A stretch of DNA of 64,000 nt from NCBI RefSeq assembly GCF_027579695.1, contig NC_083587.1:8416501-8480500 (forward strand), read 5' to 3'. The stretch is from Neoarius graeffei. Its lineage: Eukaryota > Chordata > Actinopteri > Siluriformes > Ariidae. The notes beneath the pieces are model-generated. The model worked only from the letters and a program-made list of their open reading frames with translations, had not been told where the DNA came from and did no database searches. The translations under genes were made by a program, and so were the position numbers. The number at the start of each line of letters is the position of its first letter. Within the stretch, counting starts at the first letter, position 1. Positions 31,620 to 40,562 of this stretch are shown in pieces.

Positions 31620-32301
31620 CCAACCTGATGGCTTGCTCCAGGGACGCTGAGCGATGATGCTGGACCCAGTCTGCCGTTCCTTCCGGAAGTTGAGCGATAA
31701 ACTGTTCCAGTGTCACCAGATCGATGATCCTGTTGGTGTCATGGTCTTCCACCCTCAGCCGCTATTGGTCGAATGCTGGCAGTTTGGCTGGCTGACCTCT
31801 TCCAACGTCCATGTCCAGAAGCACTGGCTATGTTGTTCCGGAGAGTGGCCGACACACTGCAGGATGACTCTCTTCAGGTCGGTGTATATGAGCTGGCTGC
31901 CGGCAGCGAGCTGCTGTGTGGCTGGCTGTGCCTCGCCAGTCAGGAGTGGAAGTAGGCATGCTGCGCGCTGCTCAACTGGCCACCCCCACACTTTGGCTGC
32001 TGGCTCGAAGTGAGCAATTAAAGCCTTCCGGATCGTTGTACGGGCCCATCTTTGTGAGGGTGCTGTGGGGAGGGTCCGCTGCGGTCGAGGTCCCCGACAA
32101 CACAAGCAGATGCCGGAACGCTTGGCGATCTTCCTGCTGGGCCAGTATCAAGGCTTCAAAGCATTGCTCTTGTTCCTTCCGGAGGGCGGTCAGCGCTTGA
32201 TTCTGGTTCTGCTGGGCAGTAGCGAGGGCATGGATGAGATCCTTCAATGGGGAAGACTTCATGTCGTGGTTCCCTTCTGTACTCCCGGGTTTCGGCACCA
32301 C
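31620..32301 (-). pseudogene. Gypsy gag-like fragment with SCAN-like region
   Basis: Three frame segments: a coiled-coil rich start (DLIHALATAQQNQNQALTAL), a capsid-like middle (HFEPAAKVWGWPVEQRAACL and LLTGEAQPATQQL) and an end with VTLEQFIAQLPEGTADWV and SLEQAIRLVEGHL, which resembles the SCAN-type C-terminal capsid domain of fish gypsy gag. Two frameshifts (near 32,020 and 31,755) separate the parts. It follows the LTR and primer-binding-like site directly. Confidence 0.65.
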
Positions 32302-32746
32302 TCTAATACGTCCCTCATGTGGGTGGAGTACAGAAGCATGGCAGGCGAGAGATGACGCTCACACACACCTTTTTTGTGTTGTTTTTCAGCTTTAACGTCC
32401 ATTTAGGTACACAGACGTGTGCGTACACAGAGTTGTGTTTTGGTCTGGGGAAATCTCTTCTCTCTGCTCTCTCCCTCTTTTTCTGTTCTCCACAGTAGAG
32501 GTCTGCGGGGGTCGGATTTTTCAGTCCCGCTCGCTAGAGCTGTGGTCAAAAAATCGATCCACGATTTGATATCGATTCACGCGAAAAAAAAAAACACGAT
32601 ATCGATCCAACAACATGTGAATCGATTTCTTCCAGGTGCCTATAACACTATTTTCTCGAACGCGCAAGGGACTATTTTCTCCAACGCGCAAGGAGCACTA
32701 TAAAAGCGGGTGCCGGCAAAACGAAACTTATAAAGAAAACAAGAAG

Positions 32747-33020
32747 ATGGACGAAGCTGCCCGGTTAAAAACACCGCCGGGGATGAAGTCGGATGTGTGG
32801 AAACACTTCGGCTTCAAACGGTATGAGGACAGAGACGAACTGGACAAAACGAATGCAGTTTGCAAGTTGTGCCAAATAGAAGTAAAATATCTGGGCAATA
32901 CCACCAATCTAAAGAAACCATTTATCCAGGCACCACCCCGAGACAGCTAGTGCTAAACCTGACGCGAAGCAGACGGCACTTGAAAATGCATTTGGTGTGA
33001 AATTTCCCCCACAGTCTAAT
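32747..33020 (+). pseudogene. BED zinc finger of a hAT transposase
   Basis: From ATG 32,747: SDVWKHFGFKRYEDRDELDK then NAVCKLCQIEVKYLGNTTNL, a BED-finger start (aromatic W..F, C-x2-C). The expected His pair follows in another frame as HHPETASAKPDAKQTALENA and FGVKFPPQSN, so there is one frameshift plus a small deletion around 32,915-32,930. BED fingers bind DNA in hAT transposases and ZBED proteins. A frame ending PRDS at 32,950 is the frameshifted product. Confidence 0.75.
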
Positions 33021-34256
33021 GCCGCTTTTCCACTACAAACGCGGCTGAGCCGTGCCGTGCCGAGTCGAGCTGAGCGGGGCTGTTGGAGTTGCATTTCGAC
33101 TACAACCGCGCTGAACCGTGCTGGCTGGAAGTGGGTGGACACATTGGGTGGAGTTAGCGAAAGTGGGTGGACGTCATGTGATGTCGTTAAGCAGCGCAAA
33201 CAGTGACATCAGTGACAGTGGCGGAACAAGTCAGAGCCGGGCCGGGGGCGGGGCAAATGACCGGGCCCTTTATTAAAGCTTATCATAACATCATTTTAGG
33301 CTACAAAATGTCCACAACTGCGGTGTTTACCAATTTCAACACTACCGGGTGCAACTATGTTATTTAGTACATTAAGTCCTTCAAACGAACATGTAACTCA
33401 GAAACAAAAAACATTAGGATACTGTACATGGCTCATAATAAAACATCAATAGCCTATACTGCGCACATTATTTGAAGGGCATACGAATGAGCGCTCAGAG
33501 GTTGCAACGGTGACAGGAAGAGTCAGAAATAAAAGGAGGGCGGTGCAAACCTCACTGAATGCACTGTGTTTACCAATTTCAACACTACGGGGTGCAACTA
33601 TGTTATTTTGTACATTAAGTCCTTCAAACGAACATGTAACTCAGAAACAAAAAAACATTCGGCGACATACTGTACATGGCTCATAATAAAACATCAATAG
33701 CCTACTGCGCGCATTATTTGAAGGGCATACGACGAGCCTTGCGCTCCGCGAACTCGTCCACGATGCTCTGTATGTCACTGATTCAGTGATCTTTTAAGCA
33801 GTAGTCTCACGACCCGAATAGTAAACAATAAACATGGAGTCGTTAGTGTTGCTGGTCTTGGTGCTGTGGCTTGTTGTCACCGACAACGCGGACAGATACT
33901 GGCAAGAGCGTATAGATGAGGCGAGGCGCATAAGGCTTCAGGAATTCTCGTAATTCGTAATTATTCTTCTTCCGGGTTTGCGGTGTTTACAGATCCCAGC
34001 GCGCTCATGGGGCGTGTGTGGGCATGTGAGGACACGCCTCCTCACCAATCAGTGCACAGGGGAGTGTCTGCTCACGCCCCCAACCTCACTCGGCACGGCT
34101 TGGCTCGCTTCAGCCCCACTCCAAAACGGTGCGAGTTTTAGGGGCTAAGCAGGGCTGAAACGAGCTGAGTCGTGCTGGTTTTTGGTAGTCGAAACGCGAG
34201 CCGTGTCGGGCTGAAGCGAGCTGAAGTGAGCTGAAAAAGGGTAGTGGAAAAGGGCC
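33021..34256. mobile_element. TIR element with GGCCCTTTTCCACTAC-type ends (PIF-like, tentative)
   Basis: Left end GCCGCTTTTCCACTAC and, inverted at the right, GGCCCTTTTCCACTAC. Subterminal sequence has repeated GCTGAGC/CAGCTCG motifs. It lies precisely between two parts of the hAT coding region (PPQSN on the left, RAMSLTEGVG on the right). Contains a tandem duplication (33,322-33,493 and 33,567-33,731). A 39-codon frame (33,834-33,953) starts MESLVLLVLVLWLVV; I would not call it a gene. Confidence 0.65.
33322..33731. repeat. Segmental tandem duplication of about 170 bp
   Basis: GTGTTTACCAATTTCAACAC followed by about 150 further bases appears twice (33,322-33,493 and 33,567-33,731), differing at a handful of positions and separated by about 70 bp. 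Both end in TTTGAAGGGCATACGA. Confidence 0.85.
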
Positions 34257-34425
34257 ATATGCGTGCTATGAGCCTTACAGAGGGAGTCGGGATCTTTATT
34301 TGTAAAGACCTCCGCCCCTACAGCGTAGTCGAAAATGCTGGGTTTAGGCTACTAGTAAAGAGGTTAGAGCCACGCTACGTCTTGCCCAGCCGAAAACATC
34401 TAAGCGAGACAGTAATTTCTTGACT
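34257..34425 (+). pseudogene. hAT transposase fragment downstream of the BED finger
   Basis: Reads RAMSLTEGVGIFICKDLRPY then SVVENAGFRLLVKRLEPRYV and LPSRKHLSETVI. This is the conserved ICKDLRPYSVVEN..GF segment that follows the BED finger in ZBED/hAT transposases. It resumes directly after the TIR element that splits the gene. Downstream the coding sequence decays into a tandemly duplicated stretch. Confidence 0.75.
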
Positions 34426-34640
34426 GATGAGCTATTTTTTTTTTTTTTGTGTTCAGAAACCCAGACCTGGGTATGTTATTTAACTAAAAGAGGGCCACCA
34501 AATGTCATAGTTTGTTACACTCTGAGACTTATCAGTCAAACATAATTTCTTGACTGATGAGCTATTTTTTTTGTGGTCAGAAACCCAGACCTGGGTATGT
34601 TATTTAACTAAAAGAGGGCCACCAAATGTCATAATTTTGA
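34417..34640. repeat. Tandem duplication of about 110-120 bp
   Basis: TAATTTCTTGACTGATGAGC followed by a T run, CAGAAACCCAGACCTGGGTA and AGAGGGCCACCAAATGTCAT appears at 34,417-34,512 and 34,541-34,632. The copies differ mainly in the length of the T run. Inside the ZBED-type hAT. Confidence 0.85.
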
Positions 34641-35205
34641 TTTAGACTTCAAATAAAACCTGGATATGTTTCATTCCAAAATAAATAAGCTTTCTTTCAA
34701 ACTTGAACTCTTGTCTCTCTGTGTGTCCCTCTTACACATACACAGATACAAGCACAAACAGACATGGAGCTGTTTGTCAATAGGGTCAGTTTTTATTTAA
34801 AAGTTTTAAAGTGACAATACAGCAATATGTACATGAATCGATATCTGATCGAATCGGATCGTGACCTAATGAATCGAAATCGAATCGATCCAGGAAATCC
34901 CGAACGATTCCCAGCCCTACCGCCCGCGCCCGCATTGTGCAGTCCCACTCCCGCCCGCGCCCGCAAAGAATTATGATTTTCAGTCCCGCTCCTGCCCGCG
35001 CCTGCCATATTTTGTCCCGCTCCCGCCCGCAAATCCCGCATGATGCAGATGTTCGCGTTATTTCTCAGGAAAGTTCTTGTCTTGACACAGCGTGATGGTG
35101 CCCCGCCCCCTACTTTGAGTGGATTTGAGCATAAATATCTACAGCTCACGTTTGTTATTTACCTTGTTTCTGAATTCAGCATGTAGTGTCTCTAATAATA
35201 ATAAT

Positions 35206-35356
35206 TAGTGCTGTCAAGTAATTAAAATATTTAATAGCAAATCGCACATTTGTCACATGAGAAACCATTGTAATTCTCTGATCAGCATAAAGTGAATGGG
35301 CTTGCTTTGTACCAATGTTTTTTTTTTTGTTTTTTTTTTTTTATATTGCAAAGCAG
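35206..35356. mobile_element. Truncated hAT MITE of the TAGTGCTGTCAA family
   Basis: Starts TAGTGCTGTCAAGTAATTAA and aligns, inverted, with the right third of 13,431-13,964 (shared CATGAGAAACCATTGTAATT-type stretch and GGGCTTGCTTTGTACC) with an internal deletion of about 50 bp. It ends at the palindrome that follows. Confidence 0.75.
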
Positions 35357-35357
35357 A

Positions 35358-35626
35358 GCTAGCAAGAGAACCATGAGTGAACAACTCTAATCAGAGAGAC
35401 AGGTTACACAGTGACGGTAGGCTTGACTCAATGCTATCCAAGAAATCCTTCCTGTAATATGCAAATTTGGCCGCCTCTGATTGGACAGCCAAATTTGCAT
35501 ATTACAGGAAGAATTTCTGGGATAGCATTGAGTCAAGCCTACCGTCACTGTGTAACCTGTCTCTCTGATTAGAGTTGTAGACTAACTCAAACAGTAAATC
35601 ACTTTACTCATGGTTCTCTTGCTAGC
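35358..35626. repeat. Inverted repeat with arms of about 113 bp
   Basis: GCTAGCAAGAGAACCATGAG (35,358) through GCAAATTTGG (35,470) is mirrored from CCAAATTTGC (35,489) to CTCTTGCTAGC (35,626). The right arm has about 28 extra bases (AACTCAAACAGTAAATC region). The spacer is about 18 bp. No gene. Confidence 0.9.
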
Positions 35627-35814
35627 TGGGTGTGAACGGCGAGTCATTAGAGTTATCAAAGGATTTCCCGTTAGCGTGATCAATGGCAAATTTAGGCATC
35701 TTAAAATGTTTTTATTAATGCCAAATAAAATATCCAGCACAAATTATATATGATAGATATAAATTAATAATTTATAAATTTTATTTCAAACACATTTTTA
35801 GTTAGCGGGACTGC

Positions 35815-35990
35815 AGCTTATCACCGCTCCCGCCCGTGCCCGCATATGTGCGCTCCCGCCCGTGCCCGCATATGTGCACTCCCGCTCCCGCCCATGTGCA
35901 CTCCCGCTCCCACCCGTGCCCGCATATGTGCACTTCCGGTCCCGCCCGCGCCTGCAATGAGCTTTCAAAATTTGTCCCGCGCCGCATTGC
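35815..35990. repeat. GC-rich tandem repeat
   Basis: Units of about 26-28 bp built on CGCTCCCGCCCGTGCCCGC and ATATGTGCAC repeat four to five times. Several overlapping frames here (to about 36,130) only translate the repeat. Same composition as 34,920-35,040 on the other side of the inner hAT. Confidence 0.8.
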
Positions 35991-36181
35991 TTTGCGGTGG
36001 GTCCCGCGAGTCCCGCGGGAGTGCAGGGCTCTACTCCAGTCACTGCAACAAACACACACACACTTAATTGGCAACAGGTGCATTGACTTTGCCACTCACC
36101 TTCCCTGGCCCCGCCCTACATTCACAAACTGACATTAAGCCACGCCCCCACTGCCACAAATGCATTTGAAGTTCTTCATAC

Positions 36182-36750
36182 TAACTGTCCAGGTTTTTGT
36201 GTCATACTGAGATAATCATTATAAAGAATCACGATGCCTTCTCTGCCAGTTAGACGAGGCTGGTGTATATAACTGCAACCAGGAGGACTAGTTTCATTTA
36301 ATGCTACAGACTCCTTTGGTTTAATCCATGTTTCTGTTTAAACACAGTACATTAAACTGCTGATCAGTAAGAAGTTCATTAACAGTTCGTGCTTCAGACA
36401 TAAGAGAGTACATATTTAAGTCTTAGCTTTTACAGTAGGTCAAAGGTGCTGGCAGCGGCTGTACAGTCAGTATGATCTAATTTTATATTAATTAGATTAT
36501 TAGAACAAACTGAGTATTTCTACTTTTTTGTATAGCTCGGGGAACAGGCACAGTCTCAATGTAATGAAACCTGTGTGATGACTCTGTGCAGGTAGCAGAC
36601 ACAGTTTAGCCTGTCCGTCTGCTCCCTGGCCTTGGCTCTGGATTGTCGTGGATTAACTAGGCCTGTTCTGAGACTATGAGCTATGCTGCGAGAAATGAGA
36701 GCAGCATCTTCCTGAGTGGGATGGATACCATCCTGCCCTAACAGATTTGT
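36182..36750 (-). pseudogene. L2-like LINE fragment: ORF1 end and ORF2 start
   Basis: The minus strand contains LLGQDGIHPTQEDAALISR then SIAHSLRTGLVN, the SGNH block V (D-G-x-H-P) of an L2-like ORF1, followed by sequence matching the leader and first part of ORF2 at 47,940-48,460 (shared GTTAGACGAGGCTGGTGTAT). It is about 88-90 percent like that copy by eye, and frameshifted. It stops about 12 bases before the splice acceptor of the PRDM9-like exon. Confidence 0.75.
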
Positions 36751-36761
36751 TTGATTTTTAG

Positions 36762-36933
36762 CTGTGTGAGGACATGAAAACAGAGACATCCATGGATGGA
36801 GAGACCTCAGAAGCCTGTGTGAAGAAAGAGGAGACGCTGGAGCTGAATATCTACAGCTATGGAGACGATCTCGACAACCCACCTGAAGGTCTCTCCATTA
36901 AAGTGGAAGATCCTGATGATAAAGACTATCTCT
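36762..36933 (+). CDS. prdm9-like: PRDM9-like gene, exon upstream of the pre-SET knuckle
   Basis: An acceptor (TTTTTAG at 36,755-36,761) opens the frame LCEDMKTETSMDGETSEAC, then KKEETLELNIYSYGDDLDNP and KVEDPDDKDYL, and it closes at donor GTAAGA (36,934). The ending D-P-D-D-K-D-Y-L matches the acidic segment before the zinc knuckle of PRDM9 (human ...DDDYLYC). The last codon is split: one T is left over, and with AC from the next exon gives Tyr, then CEVC. An in-frame ATG lies at 36,774, but the open frame from the acceptor suggests an internal exon. No KRAB or SSXRD exon is visible upstream, which fits either the teleost type lacking those domains or a gene fragment. Confidence 0.7.
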
Positions 36934-37989
36934 GTAAGACATTAGGCCACTCTGGCGCTCAGTAACACTCGCTGTTTATTCTACCCTGCACACTATCTGG
37001 TGCACTAAAAGTTCAATACAGTACATTTGGCATGTAGCCTCAGTCTCTCTTATAATTTTAATCAACAAATTGACATTGAAATTTAGATTTTTTATTGATT
37101 AAAGTATGAACTTTGTTTACAGAGCGTGTAACATGGTAGCGAGGAGTGAGAGAAACTTTATTTGTTTATTTATTTAAAATACTTTAGTCGTTATAAACCG
37201 AGGATGTTAACCTGAACAAAAAAAGCATGGAATATCACATGATGGGTGTGTATTAAAAAAATCTATGCTGCATGGTTTTATTTTCATGTTACAGCATGGC
37301 CCAAAATGTATGATTCCCCTCAAACCATAGTGATTTGCTTGTTATTGCAATTTTGAATTTATTAATGAATGACACATTCAATGTTTAATTTGTTTCTGTT
37401 TACATTTAATGTGGCATAATGTCTGTCATTCTCTCCAGCCACTCCTGTGTTTTATTCTGAGACAAAAAAATATATGTGGGATGTCGTGTGACTGAGAAAC
37501 CAGAAAGCACAAAGTCCTCTGTCCTGAAGACTCTTCCATCTTGGGAAACTTACTGACTGATACCTGGGTCTCCTTCCATAAATGTTAAATAAATGTGTCG
37601 TAACGTCTTCACCACATTAGAAGATTATAGGTTTTTCCCCCCTCTTTCTTCCACCCATTTGTCGTCCAGTGTGGTCACCTGCTAGTATCCACCCACTAGC
37701 CAGGTCTCTCTAACCATGTGAGTGAAGGCTAACACGTACTTCCTCCAAGACATGTAAAGCCATCAAACTCCTCTTTTTCAATTGCAGCTCATGCTGTGTC
37801 ACATGATAGCAAAATACACCTGGAGGACAGTGTTATGTGCTCTGTTCCCCACATGCATAAGCTCGCAGAAGATCCCAACCAGCTGTGATTTAATAGGGGA
37901 CAGAAAGTATGCCCCTCATTACGCCTCTGGAATGGAATGTTCAATAAGAGACAGTGGCTGTGAGAGACAGGAGTCCAAATATACGGATT

Positions 37990-38085
37990 TTGGGGCATCA
38001 CAGTGGTGCAGCTCCGGGGTCCTGGATTCGATTTTAAGCTCTGGTTGCTGTCTGTGTGAAGTTTTGCAAGTTCTCCTCCCCGTTG
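37990..38085 (+). mobile_element. Degenerate tRNA-derived SINE head
   Basis: CACAGTGGTGCAG (A-box region) and GGTCCTGGATTCGATT (B-box region), then GTCTGTGTGAAGTTTTGCAA, align with the head of the SINE at 50,166-50,544. Truncated and diverged. Confidence 0.6.
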
Positions 38086-38125
38086 GACTATTTATTTATT
38101 TACTTTCTTACTTGCTGTGTGGACA

Positions 38126-38284
38126 GAAGAAGAAGAAACTTTTTATTTGTCACATGCACACTTCAAGTACAGTGAAATTCATCCTCTGCATTTAACCCAT
38201 CTGAAGCAGTGAACACACACGCGTGCGCACACACCCAGAGCAGTGGGCAGCCACACCAGAGTGCCCGGGGAGCAGTCAGGGGTG
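38126..38284. repeat. Dispersed fish repeat, truncated
   Basis: GAAGAAGAAAC followed by TTTATTTGTCACATGCACAC and TTCATCCTCTGCATTTAACC is a dispersed sequence I recognise as frequent in teleost genomes. It stops near 38,284 before the usual continuation. Class not assigned. Confidence 0.55.
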
Positions 38285-38510
38285 ATTTTCATAACAAATT
38301 TGGGAAATTCTGTTCCCCAGAAGATAAGCAAACAAGTAGCTGAATTTAAAACAACCCTGCCCAGGCAAGTCCTATGAGAATACTGTAAATACGTCATGCA
38401 GTGCCACAGTCATATGAACATTCGTTTTATTTTGCCCTGCAAGCTTCGTATCTGACCATTTGTTTACTCCCACAAGGAAGTAAAAAAAAAAAAAACCTCA
38501 TACTCGTATA

Positions 38511-40089
38511 CAGTGCTGGCACAAAATAAGGCAATGCCTAGGAAAAGATCGATTTTGCATACTTAATCCGTGCAAATGACATCAGAATCTGCACTGAAGG
38601 CAACTGAAATACATTATGAAGATACAGAGACACATTTTAACCACAATTTTATACTTTACCCATGAAAATACTAGCAGTTTTGGCCATCGTTGTGTGATAA
38701 ACATCATAAAAATATTGGAAATAGTATCTCTTTTTGTTTAGTTTAGCCCCAAAAACCACCTTAATCACTCCTTGTTGGGCAATCCTACCATGATATGCTA
38801 ATTATTCCACAGGTGAAAACCATTAACTAAATCATGTGGTCTCTACAAATAATTCATTAGAAAAAGTATTTATCCTCTGACTACAGCCAGGCAACAGGCA
38901 GAAATGGCATCAGAGAGAGAAACTACAGAAGAGCAGCGTATTAGGATGAAAGTTTTGCGGGAGGAGGGCCATTCATAATGAGCCATAGCAAAGAAACTGC
39001 ATGTGACCCACAGTGCTGTCTGGAAATGCCTCAAGCATCACCAGAAGACTGGGAACTTCAAGAACATTTCAGGCAGAGGAAGGAAGAAAAAGTTGACTAA
39101 AGCTGATGTCCAGTACCTCAAGACTCCATCCCTACGAGAGAGGAAGAAATCCAGCAAGGAACTGGCACAGGACCTCCAAGATGCTACAGGCAAGGATGTC
39201 TCCCCACACCTGGTTAGGAAGACACTCTCAGCAGAAGGCCTCAAAGGTCATGTGTCAGTGTGCAAAACTTTTGTTGAGAGGTGGAAATAAGCAGAAGAGA
39301 TTTAACTGGGCAAAAATTCACAGGAGTTGGACTTCTGAGCAGTGGACAACGGTCATGTTCTCAGATGAGAAGAAATTTAGAATTATTTGGCAACGCTATG
39401 CAACAGTAAGTCAGGTGCAGAAAGGGAGAAAGATGCAAGGCAAACTGTATTTCTCCCACAGTAAAACATGGCGGAGGGGTCCTGCAAGTATGGGGAGCCA
39501 TCACCTACAATGGAGCTGGTCATCTCTACAAACTAGATGGGACCCTCACTGCTGACAAGTACAGACAAATCCTTATCCATCATGCTGTGCCTTCTGGAAG
39601 AGCTCTCATTGGCAACAACTTTATCTTCCAGTAAGATAATGACCCAAAACACACAGCTGGGATGGTTAAACAGTATTTACAAAACAAAGAACAAGATGTC
39701 AGCTTGACAATTCTTGATTGGCCAGCCCAAAGTCCTGACATGAATATAATTGAGCAAGTCTGGAACTACATGGAGCGAGAGAAGGTGAAAAGGGCTCCTT
39801 TAAACCTGCCACAGCTCTGGGAAATGTTGCAAGACATATGGAGATCAATTCCACTTGATTTTATTCATAAACTTTATGATGGCATGCCTGATCGTGTCAG
39901 TGCACTTCAGTGTCAAGGGGTTCCATACCAAATATTGATAATATTTTAGAATGATTTACTCTGGTTACTTGTAACATTTGTTTGTTATGATGAAAATGTT
40001 TAGTTTATTAAGAGAACTTGAGAACAAAAGGTCAAATTGTGGTGTTTTGTCATTTTGGTAGGTGTTTCCATATTTTTTGCCAATACTGG
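38511..40089 (+). mobile_element. Tc1/mariner element, inactive
   Basis: Left end CAGTGCTGGCACAAAATAAGG preceded by TA; right end inverted CCAGTATTGGCAAAAAATATGG followed by TA. The inverted repeats are diverged. It contains a plus-strand transposase pseudogene. It lies in the PRDM9-like intron. Confidence 0.75.
38904..39949 (+). pseudogene. Tc1-like transposase pseudogene
   Basis: Starts MASERETTEEQRIRMKVL and shows the paired HTH region (VTHSAVWKCLKHHQKTG, then SGRGRKKKLT), the first catalytic Asp block (VMFSDEKKFRI), the second (DNDPKHTAG, preceded by a TAA) and the third (DWPAQSPDMNIIEQVWNYM). Two stops near 38,978, frameshifts near 39,290 and 39,460, and the stop near 39,632 disable it. 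The order of domains and the TA-flanked ends agree. Confidence 0.85.
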
Positions 40090-40290
40090 TACTTTGTTGT
40101 GTCCTGTTTGATCCCAGTCCTGATGGACACCTCTAGTCTCAACCAGATGCTCAGTGAACCTTACTGGCAAGCTTTCTTAGGATAATCTTTATACAGTACT
40201 AATGTACCGTATATGGTCTTAGAGAGACACACACAGATTGCACACACATTTGGGCCTCATTTCTTCCTGTTGTGTTTTCTCTACTCCTAG

Positions 40291-40562
40291 ACTGTGAAGT
40301 TTGCAAATCCTTTTTCCTCAACAAATGCGAGGTTCATGGACCACCCCTCTTCATCCCCGATACTCCTGTTCCCATGGGAGTCCCTGACCGAGCCAGACAA
40401 ACCCTTCCTCCTGGGCTAGAAATCCAGAAGTCCAGTATTCCTGATGCAGGCCTGGGAGTGTTTAATAAGGGGGAGACTGTTCCAGTAGGTGCACACTTCG
40501 GCCCCTGCCAGGGAGAGCTGGTGAACCGAGAGGAAGCCAAGAACAGTGGAGACTCCTTGGTT
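40291..40562 (+). pseudogene. prdm9-like: PRDM9-like pre-SET knuckle and start of the PR/SET domain
   Basis: From acceptor CTCCTAG the exon reads (Y)CEVCKSFFLNKCEVHGPP, the C2CH zinc knuckle before the PR/SET domain, then PDTPVPMGVPDRARQTLPPG and SSIPDAGLGVFNKGETVPVG, AHFGPCQGELVNREEAKNSG and DSLV, ending in phase 0 at donor GTGAGT (40,563). PRDM9 is a meiotic histone H3 lysine methyltransferase that marks recombination hotspots. The order and spacing match PRDM9. The usual HFGPY reads HFGPC and the usual S-G-Y-S-W reads SGDSL, both at strongly conserved places, so this copy is probably decaying. The next PR/SET exon and zinc fingers are not visible. PRDM11 is the nearest alternative family and fits less well. 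Confidence 0.75.

Larger units (their letters stand above)
32534..34919 (+). mobile_element. ZBED-type hAT element, internally deleted
   Basis: Ends TAGAGCTGTGG and, inverted, TAGGGCTGGGAATCG, with subterminal ATCGATTC-like repeats at both sides, flanked by CCGCTCGC/CCGCCCGC (7 of 8 bases). It encodes a BED zinc finger (32,747-33,020) and a later transposase piece (34,257-34,425). A second DNA element (33,021-34,256) splits the coding region, and the catalytic and dimerisation parts are lost. Confidence 0.7.
32496..36033. mobile_element. hAT-like element inserted in the gypsy LTR (3,538 bp with inner insertions)
   Basis: Ends TAGAGGTCTGCGGGG on the left and, inverted, TAGAGCCCTGCACTCCCG on the right. 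The flanks are CTCCACAG and CTCCAGTC, an imperfect 8-bp duplication. Its own sequence is GC-rich and composed largely of CCCGCCCG-type repeats (34,920-35,100 and 35,815-35,990). Inside are another hAT (32,534-34,919), a MITE fragment and a palindrome. No coding sequence of its own is visible. Confidence 0.6.
31236..36158 (-). mobile_element. Gypsy (Ty3-like) element, partial, with interrupted 5' LTR
   Basis: Leftward order: LTR start TGTGGCAGTGGGGGCGTGG (36,158-36,034), a hAT insertion (32,496-36,033), LTR end CTCCACCCACA (32,495-32,319), a primer-binding-like TGGTGCCGAAACCCGGGA at about 32,302 downward, gag (32,301-about 31,620), then directly RT (about 31,455-31,236). Protease and the start of RT are missing, so an internal deletion joins gag to RT. 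Integrase and the 3' LTR are absent because the element is cut at 31,235. No envelope-like frame is visible. Confidence 0.75.
36934..40290 (+). other. Intron between the two PRDM9-like exons
   Basis: A 3.36-kb interval bounded by GTAAGA and CTCCTAG. It holds a degenerate SINE (37,990-38,085), a common fish dispersed repeat (38,126-38,284) and a dead Tc1 element (38,511-40,089). The rest, 36,934-37,985 and 40,090-40,290, shows no further exon I can defend; a possible acceptor at 37,788 (TTGCAG) opens a frame without recognisable homology. Confidence 0.6.

Noticed and set aside
33322..33731. Repeated segments considered as a CRISPR-like array
   Set aside because: Only two copies of about 170 bp, a tandem duplication in a eukaryotic transposon.
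33834..33953. 39-codon frame MESLVLLVLVLWLVV..., possible small membrane protein
   Set aside because: Short, inside a TIR element, no supporting splice sites; kept only as a remark.
35798..36132. Four frames of 73-98 codons with repeated CPHMCTP or GTGGSA motifs
   Set aside because: Translation of a GC-rich tandem repeat on both strands.
31236..36158. Intact endogenous retrovirus
   Set aside because: Only gag and RT fragments remain, with frameshifts; no integrase, no envelope-like frame and one interrupted LTR.
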